A stretch of DNA of 64,000 nucleotides from Petrolisthes cinctipes (lineage: Eukaryota; Arthropoda; Malacostraca; Decapoda; Porcellanidae). Under the pieces are notes generated by a model, which was not told the DNA's origin, did no database searches, and saw nothing but the letters and a program-made list of their open reading frames with translations. Each line of letters opens with the position of its first letter. The stretch's first letter is position 1. Made by a program: the position numbers and the translations under genes. Location of the stretch: NCBI GenBank assembly GCA_033782935.1, contig JAWQEG010000259.1, positions 472,501-536,500 of the forward strand. The letters run 5' to 3'. Of this stretch, positions 21,897-36,623 are shown in pieces.

Positions 21897-22823
21897 TTGA
21901 TTGATTGATTGATAGATGCCACTAAGCAGTACCACAGTAGTGGTACTCGCAAAGCCAGGTTCACTTACATATTTAGGGTTTCCTAGCATCATCTCATCAT
22001 TGCCTAAACTTAATTAATAATAATGAATTAAGTTGTCTTGTGTAAATAGGGTATTGTAAATCACACACAGGAATCGATAAAAGAGAAAAAGAAGGCTGCG
22101 GGAGAGTAAAAATTACTTAGAGGGCATATAAAATGGACGAGAGCTCTGCAGTAAAAATGGACATGACAAAAGGGAGTCTGCCTCCACGACAAAATTCAGG
22201 AAAGACAGCCCCAAAACCAACTCCGTCATCCTTCTTTAACCCATCAGTGTACACAGGGAGAGGAAAAATGTTCTAAAAAGAGGGAACGAGCCACTGGAGG
22301 AGGAAGAGATTCCTTCTTATCTGAATAGCAAGTGCAGGTGTGATCTGGGAGCAGCCATGCAGCCACCCTTGGGACCCATACAGGTCAAATCTGGAAGTCA
22401 TCAATGCCCAACTCCTCCATAGCCTTCCTAACTTGAAAGCCAAAGGGCCATGGCATGCGAGGATGTGAGAGGTAGTACGGAGGGGTAATAACAGATGACA
22501 CTGCCAAGCAGGGAAAGAACTCAGGAAGTCGATGTAATCGATGAAAACAACGAACCATCAAGGACTGGCGACGGAGATCAAGAAGTGGCTCATCAGTGTC
22601 CACCAGGAGACTAGGAAATAGGGATAACCTGAAGGCTTCAGTCACTAGACGTACCCCAGCAAGATGAACAGGGTCTAAGACTCTGAGATGGGCATCCGTG
22701 GCAGAGGAATACACCTAACAATGCTAGTCGAGTTTCGACCTAATAAGAGCACGATATAGGCGGAGGATGTTTGCCCGATCAGCCCCCCATGACCCTCAAC
22801 AGGTTGAGAGCCTGGAGGCCAGA
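21897..22823 (-). mobile_element. J1 retrotransposon copy B/C, 3' half
   Basis: Minus-strand piece of the J1 family. It starts with a (GATT)n tail at 21897 and a shortened 3' UTR (GATGCCACTAAGCA, cf. GATGCAGCTAAGCA at 38025). It then covers the pol region between the RT and RNase H (22714-22385, YSSATDAHLRVLDPVHLAGV) and ends at CTGGAGGCCAGA. The partner half resumes at 31364 with CTGGAGGCAAGA. Copy A lies between the two halves. Confidence 0.75.
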
Positions 22824-23109
22824 TTGAATAATTGATTGATTTTTTTTATGCAACTAGGCATCTGGCGGCGCAACAGCTAGGGTCATATACCGCCCAACAT
22901 GAAATGGTCATCTACATCATTAGTAAAATATGTACACACATTAAATAGGCTTCATTACTCCGAAAGGGATAGGCAGTAAGATTAAAAAGACACACAAACA
23001 AAAAGAACCCGTCGACTTAAGTAAAAAGAAAAAAAAAAAAAACTAAAAACATCAAACTATTTAAAAACCATAATTATCATAAAATCATAATTTGTGGAGG
23101 AGGCCAGCC

Positions 23110-24420
23110 TCCTCCACATAGGAGAGGGTGTTCCCTCCCACACTACAAGCCACCTCCCCGAGCACCTGGGAGAGACTGTAAGAACCGTCACCCACCCGGT
23201 ACTCAGAGAGGTGCCTACGACGAAGGTCCCCAAGACTGGGACACTCGAAAATAAAATGCTATACTGTCAGAGGGACTAGACAATCATCACATTAGGGAGG
23301 GTGAGCCCTCTCCATTAAAAAGCCATGAGTCAATAGTATGTGGCTATATGGAGACGGACGAGAGCCGTCTCCCACCGGCGGGATAGGCCGCCGTAGCTCC
23401 ACAAACCAAGCGCTGGTGGATGCCGTGGAGCTTCTTAGCCCCGATGGCATCCCATCTGTCCTGCCAGTGGGAACGAACGGCAGCATCTATGTAGGGTCGA
23501 AGGTCCACTGCAGGAACGGGATGACGCCTGGCAGGAGGCAAAGAACTGGAGACCGCAGCCTTAGCCATGGCGTAAGCTGGCTCATTCCCGTCGACACCCA
23601 TATGAGCCGGGACCCAACAAAATGTAACTCTGCAGCCACGACAACCCAGGAGGACAAGCCACTCGAGAATGGCCAACACCTGGGGATGGGAAGAAGAGTT
23701 AAAATTGCACAAGGCCTGTAAGGCACTACATGAATTGCTAAAAATAGTAAAAGAAGGCTGAGGGAGAGTAGATATCACTTGGAGGGCATATAAAATGGCC
23801 GAGAGCTCAGCAGTAAAAATTGACATAGAAGGGAGCCTGCCGCTACGACAAAAGTCAGGAAAGACAACTCCAAAACCAACTCCAGCATCAGACTTTGACC
23901 AATCAGTGTACACAGAGAGGGACACCCTGTGAGTGAAGTCATGTTCTAAAAAGAGGGAACGAGCCACTGGAGGAGGAAGAGATTCCTTCTTGTCTGAAAA
24001 GCAGGTGCAGGGGAAAACTTCTGGAAGAAGCCATGGAGCCACCCTGGGGACCCGCACAGGATAAATCTGGAAGTCATCAATGCCCATCTCCTCCATAGCC
24101 TTCCTGACCTGGAAGCCAGAGTGCCATGGTGTGCGAGGATGTGAAAGGTAGTACTGAGACATGATAATAGATGAAACTGCCAAGCAGGGAAGGGAGTCAG
24201 GAAATCGATGTAATCGATGCCAACAACGAACCATCAAGGACTGGCGACGGAGATCAAGAGGTGGCTCATCATCGTCCACCAGGAGACTGGGGATTGGGGA
24301 CGACCTGAAGGCTCCGGTTGCCATACGTATGCTAGCATGATGAACAGGGTCTCAGGCTCTTGGCAGAGGAGTACACCTCACACTCATAGTCGAATTTTGA
24401 CCTAATATAAACATGGTATA
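23110..24420 (-). pseudogene. J1-A pol C-terminal region with RNase H
   Basis: A 326-residue open frame (24324-23344). The RT tail reads SSPIPSLLVDDDEPPLDLRR, then RNase H: VYTDWSKSDAGVGFGV (usual TDGSKS), TAELSAILYAL with the Glu, FSNSCSALQAL where most families have FSDS, and WVPAHMGVDGNEPAYAMAK. The Asp-to-Asn change in FSNS is shared with copy E, so it predates the copies or is tolerated. The last part (CQHCIWL/SRWGDGS-type C-terminus) continues to about 23110 in broken frame. Confidence 0.8.
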
Positions 24421-24454
24421 GGCGGAAGAGGGTGGCCAGATCAGCCCCCCAGAA

Positions 24455-24650
24455 CAATGATGCCAACTCAAATTTTTGGAATCTGCTAGACTAGTCAAGA
24501 AAATCCGCTAAATCATAGGTAAAACTTAAAATTTTCCGCTATATTGGCCTTTAAAATCCACTAGTTACTCTTGTAAATTTTTTTTTTTTCCGCTAGATAA
24601 TTTCTAAATCTGCTAGATCTAGCGGAAAATTCGCCAAGTTGGTATCACTG
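24455..24650. mobile_element. hAT-type MITE, 196 bp, exact 8-bp target duplication
   Basis: The ends CAATGATGCCAACT and (reverse complement) CAGTGATACCAACT form an inverted repeat. Flanks are CCCCAGAA at 24447-24454 and 24651-24658, identical. Internally it repeats CCGCTAGAT / TCTAGCGG. No ORF. Confidence 0.85.
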
Positions 24651-24670
24651 CCCCAGAACGTATGGCTCAG

Positions 24671-26696
<2,026 letters not shown>

Positions 26697-26699
26697 CAG

Positions 26700-27660
26700 G
26701 ACCCTCAACAGCCTTCAGGTAAGAGACCATAAGTGAATGTAAGTGGGGAACCTAAGTCAAACGTTTGTCAAAAAGGAGACCCAAAAAGCGAGTCTCCTCG
26801 ACACAACGTATCCGATGACCATACATGAAGATGTCCGGAACGAAGTGGATGCCTCGGATGCAGGAGAAGTGCATAGCAACTGTCTTGACAAGAGAAAATC
26901 AAAACCCATGAGAACCAGCCTAATGCGACACCCTGTCGAGGGCAAGCTGCATGCGCCGCTCCGCCGCTGACATACGAGAAGCAGCAAACCAGACCGCCAG
27001 GTTGTCAACGTACATCGAGTTGGCTATACCGTCCGGAAAGAATGAGGCAATGGCATTAATTGCTAATACAAACAATGTGACACAGAGGATGCTTCCCTGG
27101 GGGACGCCCTCCTATTGTGCAACGGATGCTGATAGGGCTGTACCAACCCTCACAGAAAAACTGTGACCACTGAGAAACTCTTTAAGAAGGCGTGGAAGGC
27201 GACCACGCAGGACATATGCATGGAGTTGCTGCAGGATGCTATATTGCCATGTAGTGTCATAGGCTTTTTCTAAATCAAAGAATGTACAGACAAGGTGTTG
27301 ATGTCATGCAAAAGCCTCACATGCAGCAGCTTCAAACCTGACCATGGTGCTATGGTGTTTACGAAAGCCAGACTGGCACAGAGACAAAAAATCACCCCGT
27401 TCCAAGAAGTATACCAGTCTGACATTCACCATTTTCTCAAATAGTTTACAGAGACAGGAGGTCAAGGCAATTGGTCGGTATTTGAGAGCAACACTAGAGT
27501 CTTTGCCCGGCTTGGGGAAAGGAAGGATGGTAGCAACCCTCCGCCCAGAAGGGAAAACTCCCTCCAGCCAGATTCTGTTATATAAACCTAAAAGATATGA
27601 GATTGCTCCCTCACCCAAGTGTCGCAATATTGCATATGGGATATAGTCTGGGCCAGGAGA
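26700..27660 (-). pseudogene. J1-A reverse transcriptase
   Basis: The RT reads through breaks: YLLGLYNRIWLEGVFPSG, KYRPIALTSCLCKLFEKM, SGFRKHHST (27627-27304), FFDLEKAYDTTWQY, EGVPQGSILCVTLF with a stop before the EGVPQG box, and MYVDNLAVWF. The catalytic YVDD is mutated to YVDN (GAC AAC). The thumb continues AERRMQLALDRVSH to the point where the 2-kb DNA element enters. Confidence 0.8.
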
Positions 27661-28359
27661 AGTGTTGCTGCAGAGAGAAAGAGCAGGGTGCAGGTCTCTC
27701 AGGGTGAATATATGGTTTTAACTTTCATTCTCCTTCCCTGAGAAATCCAGGACAGTGCGCTCCTGGGCTCTCAACTCATGCCTGACAGCCAGAGGTCGAG
27801 ACTCACGGCTGGAGACTCTAGCAAAAGCCTCCGCCATGGTGATGGCCACTGTTAAACCATCCATGATCATAATTCCATTGACCTTAATTAAGAACAGGTG
27901 GAGAACTATGGACTCTCCTGAACACTTGGGTGAGTGAGGTTTTAGTATTAATTGAAGACACATAGGCCTTCCAACATGCACGTCATACCTCTTTTAAAAC
28001 TCGTCTAGCCCGAGCCCTTGCCCGTTGGAAGTCCTCTAAAAAAGTTGGGTCCCACGATTGCGACGAAGGCGAGAGAAAGCAGCATGCTTCTCCCGCACAG
28101 CAGTAATGCACACTGGTGACCACCAAAGGACAGGACGTTTGGGAAAATAGCCAGAAGTTTTATGGATAGAGTTGAGAGCAGCAGAGTGGAGCATATCAGT
28201 TAAATATGTTACAGCCTTGTCAGGGCTACCAAAATCTGCTACAGAAAATACCGAAGAAGTTAGCCCCGTAAAAAATTGCCAGTCAGCCTTCTCTAATCTT
28301 CACCTATTTTCTAAAAGTATAGGGAAGTGGTCACTACCATATAAATCGTGCAACACACT

Positions 28360-28960
28360 CTAAGTAAAATCGAACAGAGCACTGGCTGAGCAGAGGGAAA
28401 TGTCAATGGCGGTAAAAGTCCTAGTAGGGCTATTAAAATGTGTCACATCTCCCGTATTTAAAACCCTTAATCCCTCATCTTCCATTAAAAAAAGCCAATA
28501 AAATACCCTTAGGGTTGACCGAACTGTCACCCCACAGAGGATGACGAACATTAAAATCACCCAATAAAATAAAGGTAGAGGGGTGGTCCCGTACAAGACG
28601 GTTGAGATCACTCCTCTCAACTGTAACACTCGGAGGAAGGTATATACTGTACATAGTGTAGGGGCGGTCCATAAAAGTCTTAACTGTGACAGACTGGAGC
28701 GGAGTGTCAAGCTTCAGGCTCGTGCATGAAACATTTCGCCGGACTAAAATGGCAGAGCCACCATGGTGACCCTGCTCTTCAGATTAATTGGAATAAAATG
28801 CAGATTATGCTGGAGGACTGGCAGGAATGTAGTCCCCAAGCATTGTCTCTTGGAGAGAAACACATGCAGGAGAGAAGCTAGATAGAGGAACGGGCAGTTC
28901 CTCCCAAGAAGCACGCAACCCACGGCAATTCCACTGAAGGACCTTGAACAGTGTTACTTT
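28360..28960 (-). pseudogene. J1-A endonuclease domain
   Basis: Fragmented APE-type endonuclease. MDRPYTMYSIYLPPSVTVER leads to FILLGDFNVRHPLWGDSS (28672-28475), the GDFN..H catalytic motif. An SLQETMLGD-like stretch is visible near 28830, and NTGDVTHFNSP/TAIDISLCSASAL near 28440. It ends with WSVL..GSDHFP-type sequence near 28330. Multiple frameshifts. Confidence 0.7.
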
Positions 28961-30600
28961 AGTACTGATTTTTGGGAAGCCTCACGGAGGTACTTTCCAC
29001 TACCACCTTGACCTGAAGGTTTACGATAGGTTTTGTCTAATCCTGGACCACTAGAAGAAGAGCTAACCCGAGGAGTAGTACTTGGGGCAGTAATTGGGAC
29101 CCGTAGACGTGTCCCTGAAGCATCTGATATGTTAGAAGAAAGTGAAGGTATATGAGCAGGGATATTCTTAGAAACAATTACATTGGTATTGTCCTGTACA
29201 GCAGAGGTATCACTGACACAGGCAGATACATTAACATCCATAATACAGGTGGTAGAGTCACTCCGCTACTCAAGCGGAAGAGAAACTGAATCTTTTGAAG
29301 TCACAACATCCGAGGTATCCACATTCACTTCATGCCCCTCTGATGATCCCAAAGGAAGCTTGCGAGGAGGAACATCTGTTGAATCAAGAGATTCATCAGA
29401 GCCATGAGAACACTTCTGGTGAAATTGAGAGGAAACTATGGATGAGTCCACAGAGGTGGTTGCCTTGCAAGGAGGAACATCCATGGAGTCAAGTGTCTCT
29501 GAGGAACCACGAAGACGTCTCTGTGTCAGTTTAGCTAACTTAAGTTTCCTTTTTGGAGAGCAGCTTGAACCTTTACCACATGGACACCTTTATCTAAAGT
29601 CTGAGAATCATCATCTGTTAAAGGATCACCAGAATGAGTGTTTGATAAAGTTTCCAAGACAGACAAACTATTATATATGAAACCTTAGAAACACTCTCAC
29701 TAGAGCATGAAGCAGCCGCTTTTTGAGAGAGTTGAGAGGGTGCTGCAACCGATTTAGGGCGAAGGGAGGAGGCGTATGTTTTCACACCACCATCCTTCTA
29801 TCGCCTGAAGCTGAGTTGCCGTCTGGCACTACCAATGCTGATGAATTGTGAGTTAGTCAAGTGGAGAATATCCTGCTCAAGTAGGTACATCTTACATTGG
29901 CGAGAACGTAAGGGGTGAGCATCCCTGCAGTAAAAGCAGTAACTCTCTGACTGACACTCAAAAGTAGGATGTGAGTCAAGAGCAGAACAATTACCACACC
30001 GGGAACTCATAACAACTGAAACACTGTAAGGGATGCTCAACAAGAGGCTTCACCTCAAAAGAGGTGGGGTTAATCTTAACGCGATCTGGGATATGCGAGC
30101 CATAGAAAGTGAGGATGATCATATTTTTACTGCCTTTCATCTTTGTTACTCATTGGACACTATCTGGGCACATAGTAAGAATGTTCTCTTCTGAGAATTC
30201 ATACAGGTCCTCATTATATATATGCCCCTTGCTATAATTAAATGTTCGATGTGGTTTGATGGATTCAAACATAGAACAGAGGAGATAGAGGAGCATCATG
30301 GCCTGTGTAAGATCTTTGGCTCTAATTAAAACACCCTTACCGTATTCTTTTATGTGGCCCATCGGTAGTAATCCAATTTCTTTCTCCAGATACCTAGAAG
30401 CATGGATAAGGTTACCACGCCCCTCCCTGTAGTAAGCCACAAACCAAAAGGGTGTAGGAACGCAATGCTCCTTAGGGACATGCTCTACAGAGTCATTGAA
30501 GATGTTAGTGCAGTAGTTATTGTCTCTGTCAATTACATTGGTGGACCGCATCATCTGACCTTTGCAGTGAGTATTCCCCACTGTCAGAGAATCTTTTGCC
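28954..30600 (-). pseudogene. J1-A gag-like ORF1
   Basis: Pieces at 30581-30150, 30043-29798, 29484-29266 and 29241-28954. The N-terminal part has PTPFWFVAYYREGRGNLIHA and FNYSKGHIYNEDLYEFSEE. Next comes a zinc-knuckle block (CGNCSALDSHPTFEC, CFYCRDAHPLRSRQC), then an acidic, Ser-rich tail ending QGGSGKYLREASQKSVLK. ORF1 proteins of this group bind the element RNA. Copy E shows the same domain order with fewer breaks. Confidence 0.75.
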
Positions 30601-31363
30601 TCAAAAGCTGCTTTGGCAGCAGCATTTGTATTGAAAGTAATATAGCACCGATTAGATCTACATTTACTATCATAAGTGATTCGGATACGAAGAACTACTG
30701 CAAAACACTTAAAACTTCAGTGGATAGTGCCATAGGAAAGGGATGCAAGTACATTTGTCAACATTAACGTGTCCAAACCGCTAACAGGGTTCGTCGACAC
30801 AACACCCGACCTGCTGGGTCTTCTCATATTTGCAGCCTTCTGCATACCACCACGACCAGTGAGTGACGTCTCGAGGGCCTGGTCGACCACCGCTCGAGGA
30901 CGAGATTGGGGCTTTTTGTTTTCCATATATCATTAATTTTGTTTAATTGACCCCAGGAGCCAAGAGCTATTACCTACCAGGCAGATGAGAGGAACGAGCG
31001 CTGGTCGCCGTCGGTGGGGTACCTCTTCCCCCACGGGGCCACTCATTTTAAAAAGCAGCCCTAATGGCTCGAAAGTTTGCCCACGATGGTGCTGAGACCC
31101 CCTTCCCCAACATCTCCTGGTCCAGACACCCAACCATCCAACACAGGATGGCCCCTAGAGAAGCACTGTTGGCTCGTACTGGCAGTTTATTGCATGGGAA
31201 CCATATAGTCTGGTCTCTCACTTGTGACCTTACTAGCATGGGAAGTCACCTCTCCCCGAAATCGGGGCAGAGCAGGGGCCGGAGCCCCCTCTAGTCTAGC
31301 TCGCCAGGTCTCAGAGACACGCAAGCCCTCCAACCAAAACAAGGCGATTCTCGTTGGGTGGGA

Positions 31364-31850
31364 CTGGAGGCAAGAGACCTTAAGTGAGTGTAGATGGGGA
31401 ACCCAAGTTAACCGTTTGTCAAATGGAAGACCTAAAAAGCGATTCTCCTCAAAACAACATATCCGATGACAATACATGAATAAGTCCGGATCGGGGTAGA
31501 CACCCCAGATTCGGCAGAAGTGCATAGCAACTGTCTTGGCAGGAGAGAACCAAAGCCCATGAGAGCCAGTTCAACGTGACACCCTGTCATGGGCAAACTG
31601 CACGCGCCGCTCCACCACTAACATACGGGTAGCAGCAAACCAGAAGGCCAGGTTGTTAACATGCATCGAGTTGGCTGTCCCTTCCGGAAGAGATGAGGCA
31701 ATGGCGTTAATTGCCACTGCAAACAATGTGACACCGAGGACGCTTCCCTGGGGAATGCCCTCTTCCTGTGCTACGAGTGCAGGTAGGACTGTACCAACTC
31801 TCACACAAAAACTGTGATCACTAAGAAAGTCCTTAAGCTTCCGTTTTGTA
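31364..31850 (-). mobile_element. J1 copy B/C, 5' half fragment (RT)
   Basis: Minus-strand RT fragment beginning at the target duplication CTGGAGGCAAGA and ending near 31850. It reads VGTVLPALVAQEEGIPQGSV, INAIASSLPEGTANSM, and HVNNLAFWFAA where the catalytic YVDD should be, so both Asp residues are changed to Asn. It then continues AHDRVSR and ANQSGFGSLLPRQLL-type thumb sequence. Together with 21897-22823 it forms one older J1 element interrupted by copy A. Confidence 0.75.
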
Positions 31851-32546
31851 ACACTAGTGATCGCGAAGATAAGGTGGGTGGTGGTGAGACAATGAATGTT
31901 TTATACTTATAAAATGGAGAATGTATAATGTTGGGTAACTGTTCGAAATGTTTTGTAGCTGTTGAGCTGCAACTGAACGAAAATCATCATCATCAATACT
32001 CCCATTTCCCTTTTTTCAAGGGATGGGGAGGCTCTACTGCCAGGGGTTAAAGAAGGAAGCCGAATACAGGGACTAGAGACAGAGTACCTAGTGATATGGC
32101 TCACGCACACAATCACTCCCCCTTTCGAGCCAGTTAAGATATTATCTGTTGTATATCTTTATTCATGAGATATTCATTTCCACAGAAATTGTATAAGATA
32201 AAAATGTCTTATAATTTTGGTATCTGAGCTGCTTGATTTATTCCCTTTTAATCATCCTACCTAGAACATATTATGCAATTTGATGGTGCTATAAAACACA
32301 AACCTACATACAGATATATTTTGATGCTAAGTCATTATTTTAAATTCGGGGAGTTGGAAAGAAGGAGGGGTGTTAGAGGAGCAGACCGCCATGATGCCAA
32401 ATTTATCTAATCGCCAACCACGAAAGGAATGAAATTTTTCTGGCAATGATTCAATTTGTCTTCTAACTGTCAATCCTCCTATTTCATACAATTTGAATCT
32501 TTCAAGCTCACTCATCATAGAACTCCTCTTACCATGGTAATTATAT
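31851..32546. other. Intron sequence, unassigned
   Basis: No gene established. A minus-strand 63-codon frame (32518-32327) contains LPEKFHSFRGWRLDKFGIMA, which faintly resembles IR sequence before the S1 lobe, but its place within the gene order is wrong. Confidence 0.3.
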
Positions 32547-34197
32547 CAAAGAGTATGGAAGGTAAAGAGGGGACACTCTGCTCGCTCCCGTGGTATTTTA
32601 GCGACGGTGGCGCCCCAAGTGAGAAGCGCGTAAAACTCGAGTTGTGGCGTCACTGGCATGGTAAACAGCATGGTCGGTAAGCAGTTTTGTGCTGCGATAT
32701 GGACTCTATGCACTTTTAATGCTTTACCAGTAGAAACGCACTACACTGCAGACTTTGTTTAAAAGATGGACCAATTATTCAACTGTTTAATACCAGTGCT
32801 GCTAAAATGAGACATGCATTTAGTGTAACTTCAGGTCACAAGGAATTTCTCTCTGGCTGCTTGACATGGTTCGCTAATACTAAATCATTGGGTCCTCGTA
32901 ACCCGCCTTGTTTCCTTGGTTGGAAGATGAACATAAATGGTCTGACACAGTTGTGGGATGAGCTACATTCAGAATACAAGCTGTCTTACTTAACCAATAG
33001 AGTCAATCCGGATTGCTTAGAGAATTTATATTCAGTAATACGAGGGAAAGGTGGGCACAGGGACAATCCTGATGCAGGTCAGTTTAGGAGTGCATTTCGC
33101 CAAGTCATGGTGAATGCTCTTATGGTTCGAAGTGCAGGTGCTTACTGCCAAGAAGACACTGATGTTTTCTTGGTAACTCTAAGGAACATGGGGATTTCAA
33201 GTTTAGCGAAATCTAGAATGGAGGTTTCAAATTCTGTCTTACTGAAACCTGAATCAGTACAGGCAACAAAGATCCTCCCTTTGGAAAAGGAGTTACCAGA
33301 CTTACCAATCGAGGAAAGCAATATTTTAGCTTATATCACGGGTACATTGTGCGTAAGATTCGTGCAAAGTTTGTGAAGATTGCACGAAAAATCTTCAAAG
33401 CATTCTAGAGCTACTCAACCCTGTGCATATTTTCCTCTCGAAGAAAAATTATGGTGACTCGCAAGGAGGAGAGCTAAATTGTGCCAAGTACAGGTCTGTG
33501 TGAAATGCTGACTCAAATGGAGACAGTGTACAGAAAGGTATTCAGGAAATCTACTACATGGACAGACTTCTCTCCAGACTTGTCACAGGCTTCGGGGAGA
33601 GAGTACAGAGACACTTTTTAGAATATTCTGTGTGCAACTGCAGGGTCCTCATTTTAAATCTATTTATCCGCATCCGCCTACATCGCACATTAAAAATTGT
33701 CAATGAAAGTCTAGTCACATCAGGTAGAAAAAACAGCAAATTTTTGATGTATTGTCACTTATGACACTGCAATAGGCCTATCTGAATGACAGTGAATTTG
33801 ATGTGTTAGTGTGTGTGTGAGTGTGCCGAGCATTACGGTGGGTTAGAGAATAAAGTAATTGTATAAATCGGGACTTTTTAATAGCCTTTTACGCCATGTA
33901 AAGACACTTGGGAAGTAATCTTGGACTCCTCAGGATATTGTGTAACACAGGACTACAGCAGTAGGGACGTGAGCGTGTCAAATGCGCTACAGGTAAGTAC
34001 ATCGATATATGTATGTGCATAATGTAAATTGAAAAGTCTTTTTCTAATCTTCATAAGCGATAACAACAAGACAAGTAGCATTGGTGTTGACGTGTAGTTT
34101 ACCGCGCTTACTGTCGGGCGGCGCCACTGTTCCCGCTGTTACATTCTCCTCATAGGGGCGGTCGCCAGTGTCCCCTCTTTACCTTCCATACTCTTTG
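32547..34197 (+). mobile_element. P-type (THAP9/P element) DNA transposon, internally deleted
   Basis: The termini are perfect 31-bp inverted repeats, 32547-32577 and 34167-34197, starting CAAAGAGTATGGAAGGTAAA. ATTATAT flanks both ends (32540-32546, 34198-34204); 8 bp is usual for the P superfamily and 7 match exactly. Subterminal GGTGGCGCC / GGCGCCACT also face each other. The inside holds only the C-terminal part of a P transposase. The element lies 105 bp from the IR exon at 34303. Confidence 0.88.
32807..33376 (+). pseudogene. P-element transposase, C-terminal fragment
   Basis: A 189-residue open frame. CFLGWKMNINGLTQLWDEL is followed by YLTNRVNPDCLENLYSVIRG and KGGHRDNPDAGQFRSAFRQV, the conserved C-terminal block of P/THAP9 transposases (LT.RLNQD.LEN.F..IR..GG..DNP). 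In-frame sequence continues upstream of the ATG to about 32723 (SRNALHC, LFNTSAAKM) and reaches a TAA just before. Downstream, the ILAYITG start of the last domain is disrupted, and its remainder (CTKNLQSILELLNP-like) is readable in another frame to about 33600. The THAP DNA-binding domain and the catalytic N-terminal half are absent, so this copy cannot make an active enzyme. Confidence 0.85.
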
Positions 34198-34302
34198 ATT
34201 ATATTACCACGAATTCACAAACCTGACTTCTCGTAATCGATATTGACTAGAAAAGAACACTAAATAGGCAAAGCTGGAGTACACATAATAAATTTATATC
34301 AC

Positions 34303-34484
34303 CTTATGGCGAAAGAGTTGCCAGAGAACAATTGATATTTGGTGGCGCTTGCGTGAATAGGGGTGTAGCCGGTCTTGTCCGTATAGCGGGTGGACAACAG
34401 GGTTTGCATGTATAAGTAATTGTTGTATAAGAAGGCGAACTTACTACCAAGCACAAGACTCATGCCCTCCTCAATACTTTTGAC
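34303..34484 (-). CDS. IR gene, exon with the central S2 lobe
   Basis: The exon is 182 nt with acceptor CTTCCTTACACAG and donor ATAAG/GTGATA. It encodes 60 residues plus the first two bases of an Arg codon. VKSIEEGMSLVLGSKFAFLY matches the IR pattern in which a short helix precedes G-K-(Y/F)-A-F. TGYTPIHASATKYQLFSGNS matches the S2 stretch G.TP.H...Y before the G..F..R end, here NSFAIR. Where classical glutamate receptors have L-(E/D)-S after the K(Y/F)AF strand, this has YNN, so the acidic ligand residue is missing. It joins in phase 0 to KQMQ and in phase 2 to PGAVFLW. Confidence 0.9.
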
Positions 34485-35989
<1,505 letters not shown>

Positions 35990-36623
35990 CAGGGTGATTC
36001 AAAACTACATTTACAAAATGACAGGGTAAAGTCCTGACATGATGTTAAACACATTTCCATATATAATTTTCAAAAATTTAAAAAGTTAATGACAGACATG
36101 AAAGCCAAATCCATTACCGTGGGCGAATGATCGAACACTTCTAAAATTAACTCCTCCCCCCCACAGCACCCCGTGTTCTCTCTCGGGTAGACGAGGGAAC
36201 TTAATACAACGTATGAAGCAATAAACCCTTATCGATCACGGGTATTGTTTTGTGGTCGAGTTACACTTACCGAGTGATACGTGTAGATGCCAGGGCGGTA
36301 CTACTAACTTATCTGATATTACAAGAAACACGAAGCCTTGGGATCGATTAAAAGCCAACGGATCTGTTTGAATCCCATGATCGATAAGGGTTTCATTGCT
36401 TCATACGTTTTAAAACTTGCCTCGTCCACTTAAGAGAGAGCAGGGGATAAGGTGGGGGTAGGTGTTATTTTAAAGCGTTCGATCGTTCGCCCACGGCAAT
36501 GGATTTGGCTTTCATGTGTGTAATTAACTTTTTAAATTTTTGAAAATTACATATGGAAACATGTTTAACATCATGTCAGGACTTTACCCTGTCATTTTGT
36601 AAATGTAGTTTTGAATCACCCTG
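35990..36623. mobile_element. Foldback element (mariner-type, TA target), about 250-bp inverted arms
   Basis: 634 bp starting CAGGGTGATTCAAAACTACA and ending with its reverse complement, flanked by TA on both sides (35988-35989, 36624-36625). The two arms remain alignable through CGTATGAAGCAAT and CTTATCGATC, i.e. 35990-36240 against 36623-36370, with scattered differences and small gaps. About 130 bp of unique sequence lies between. No ORF. Confidence 0.88.
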
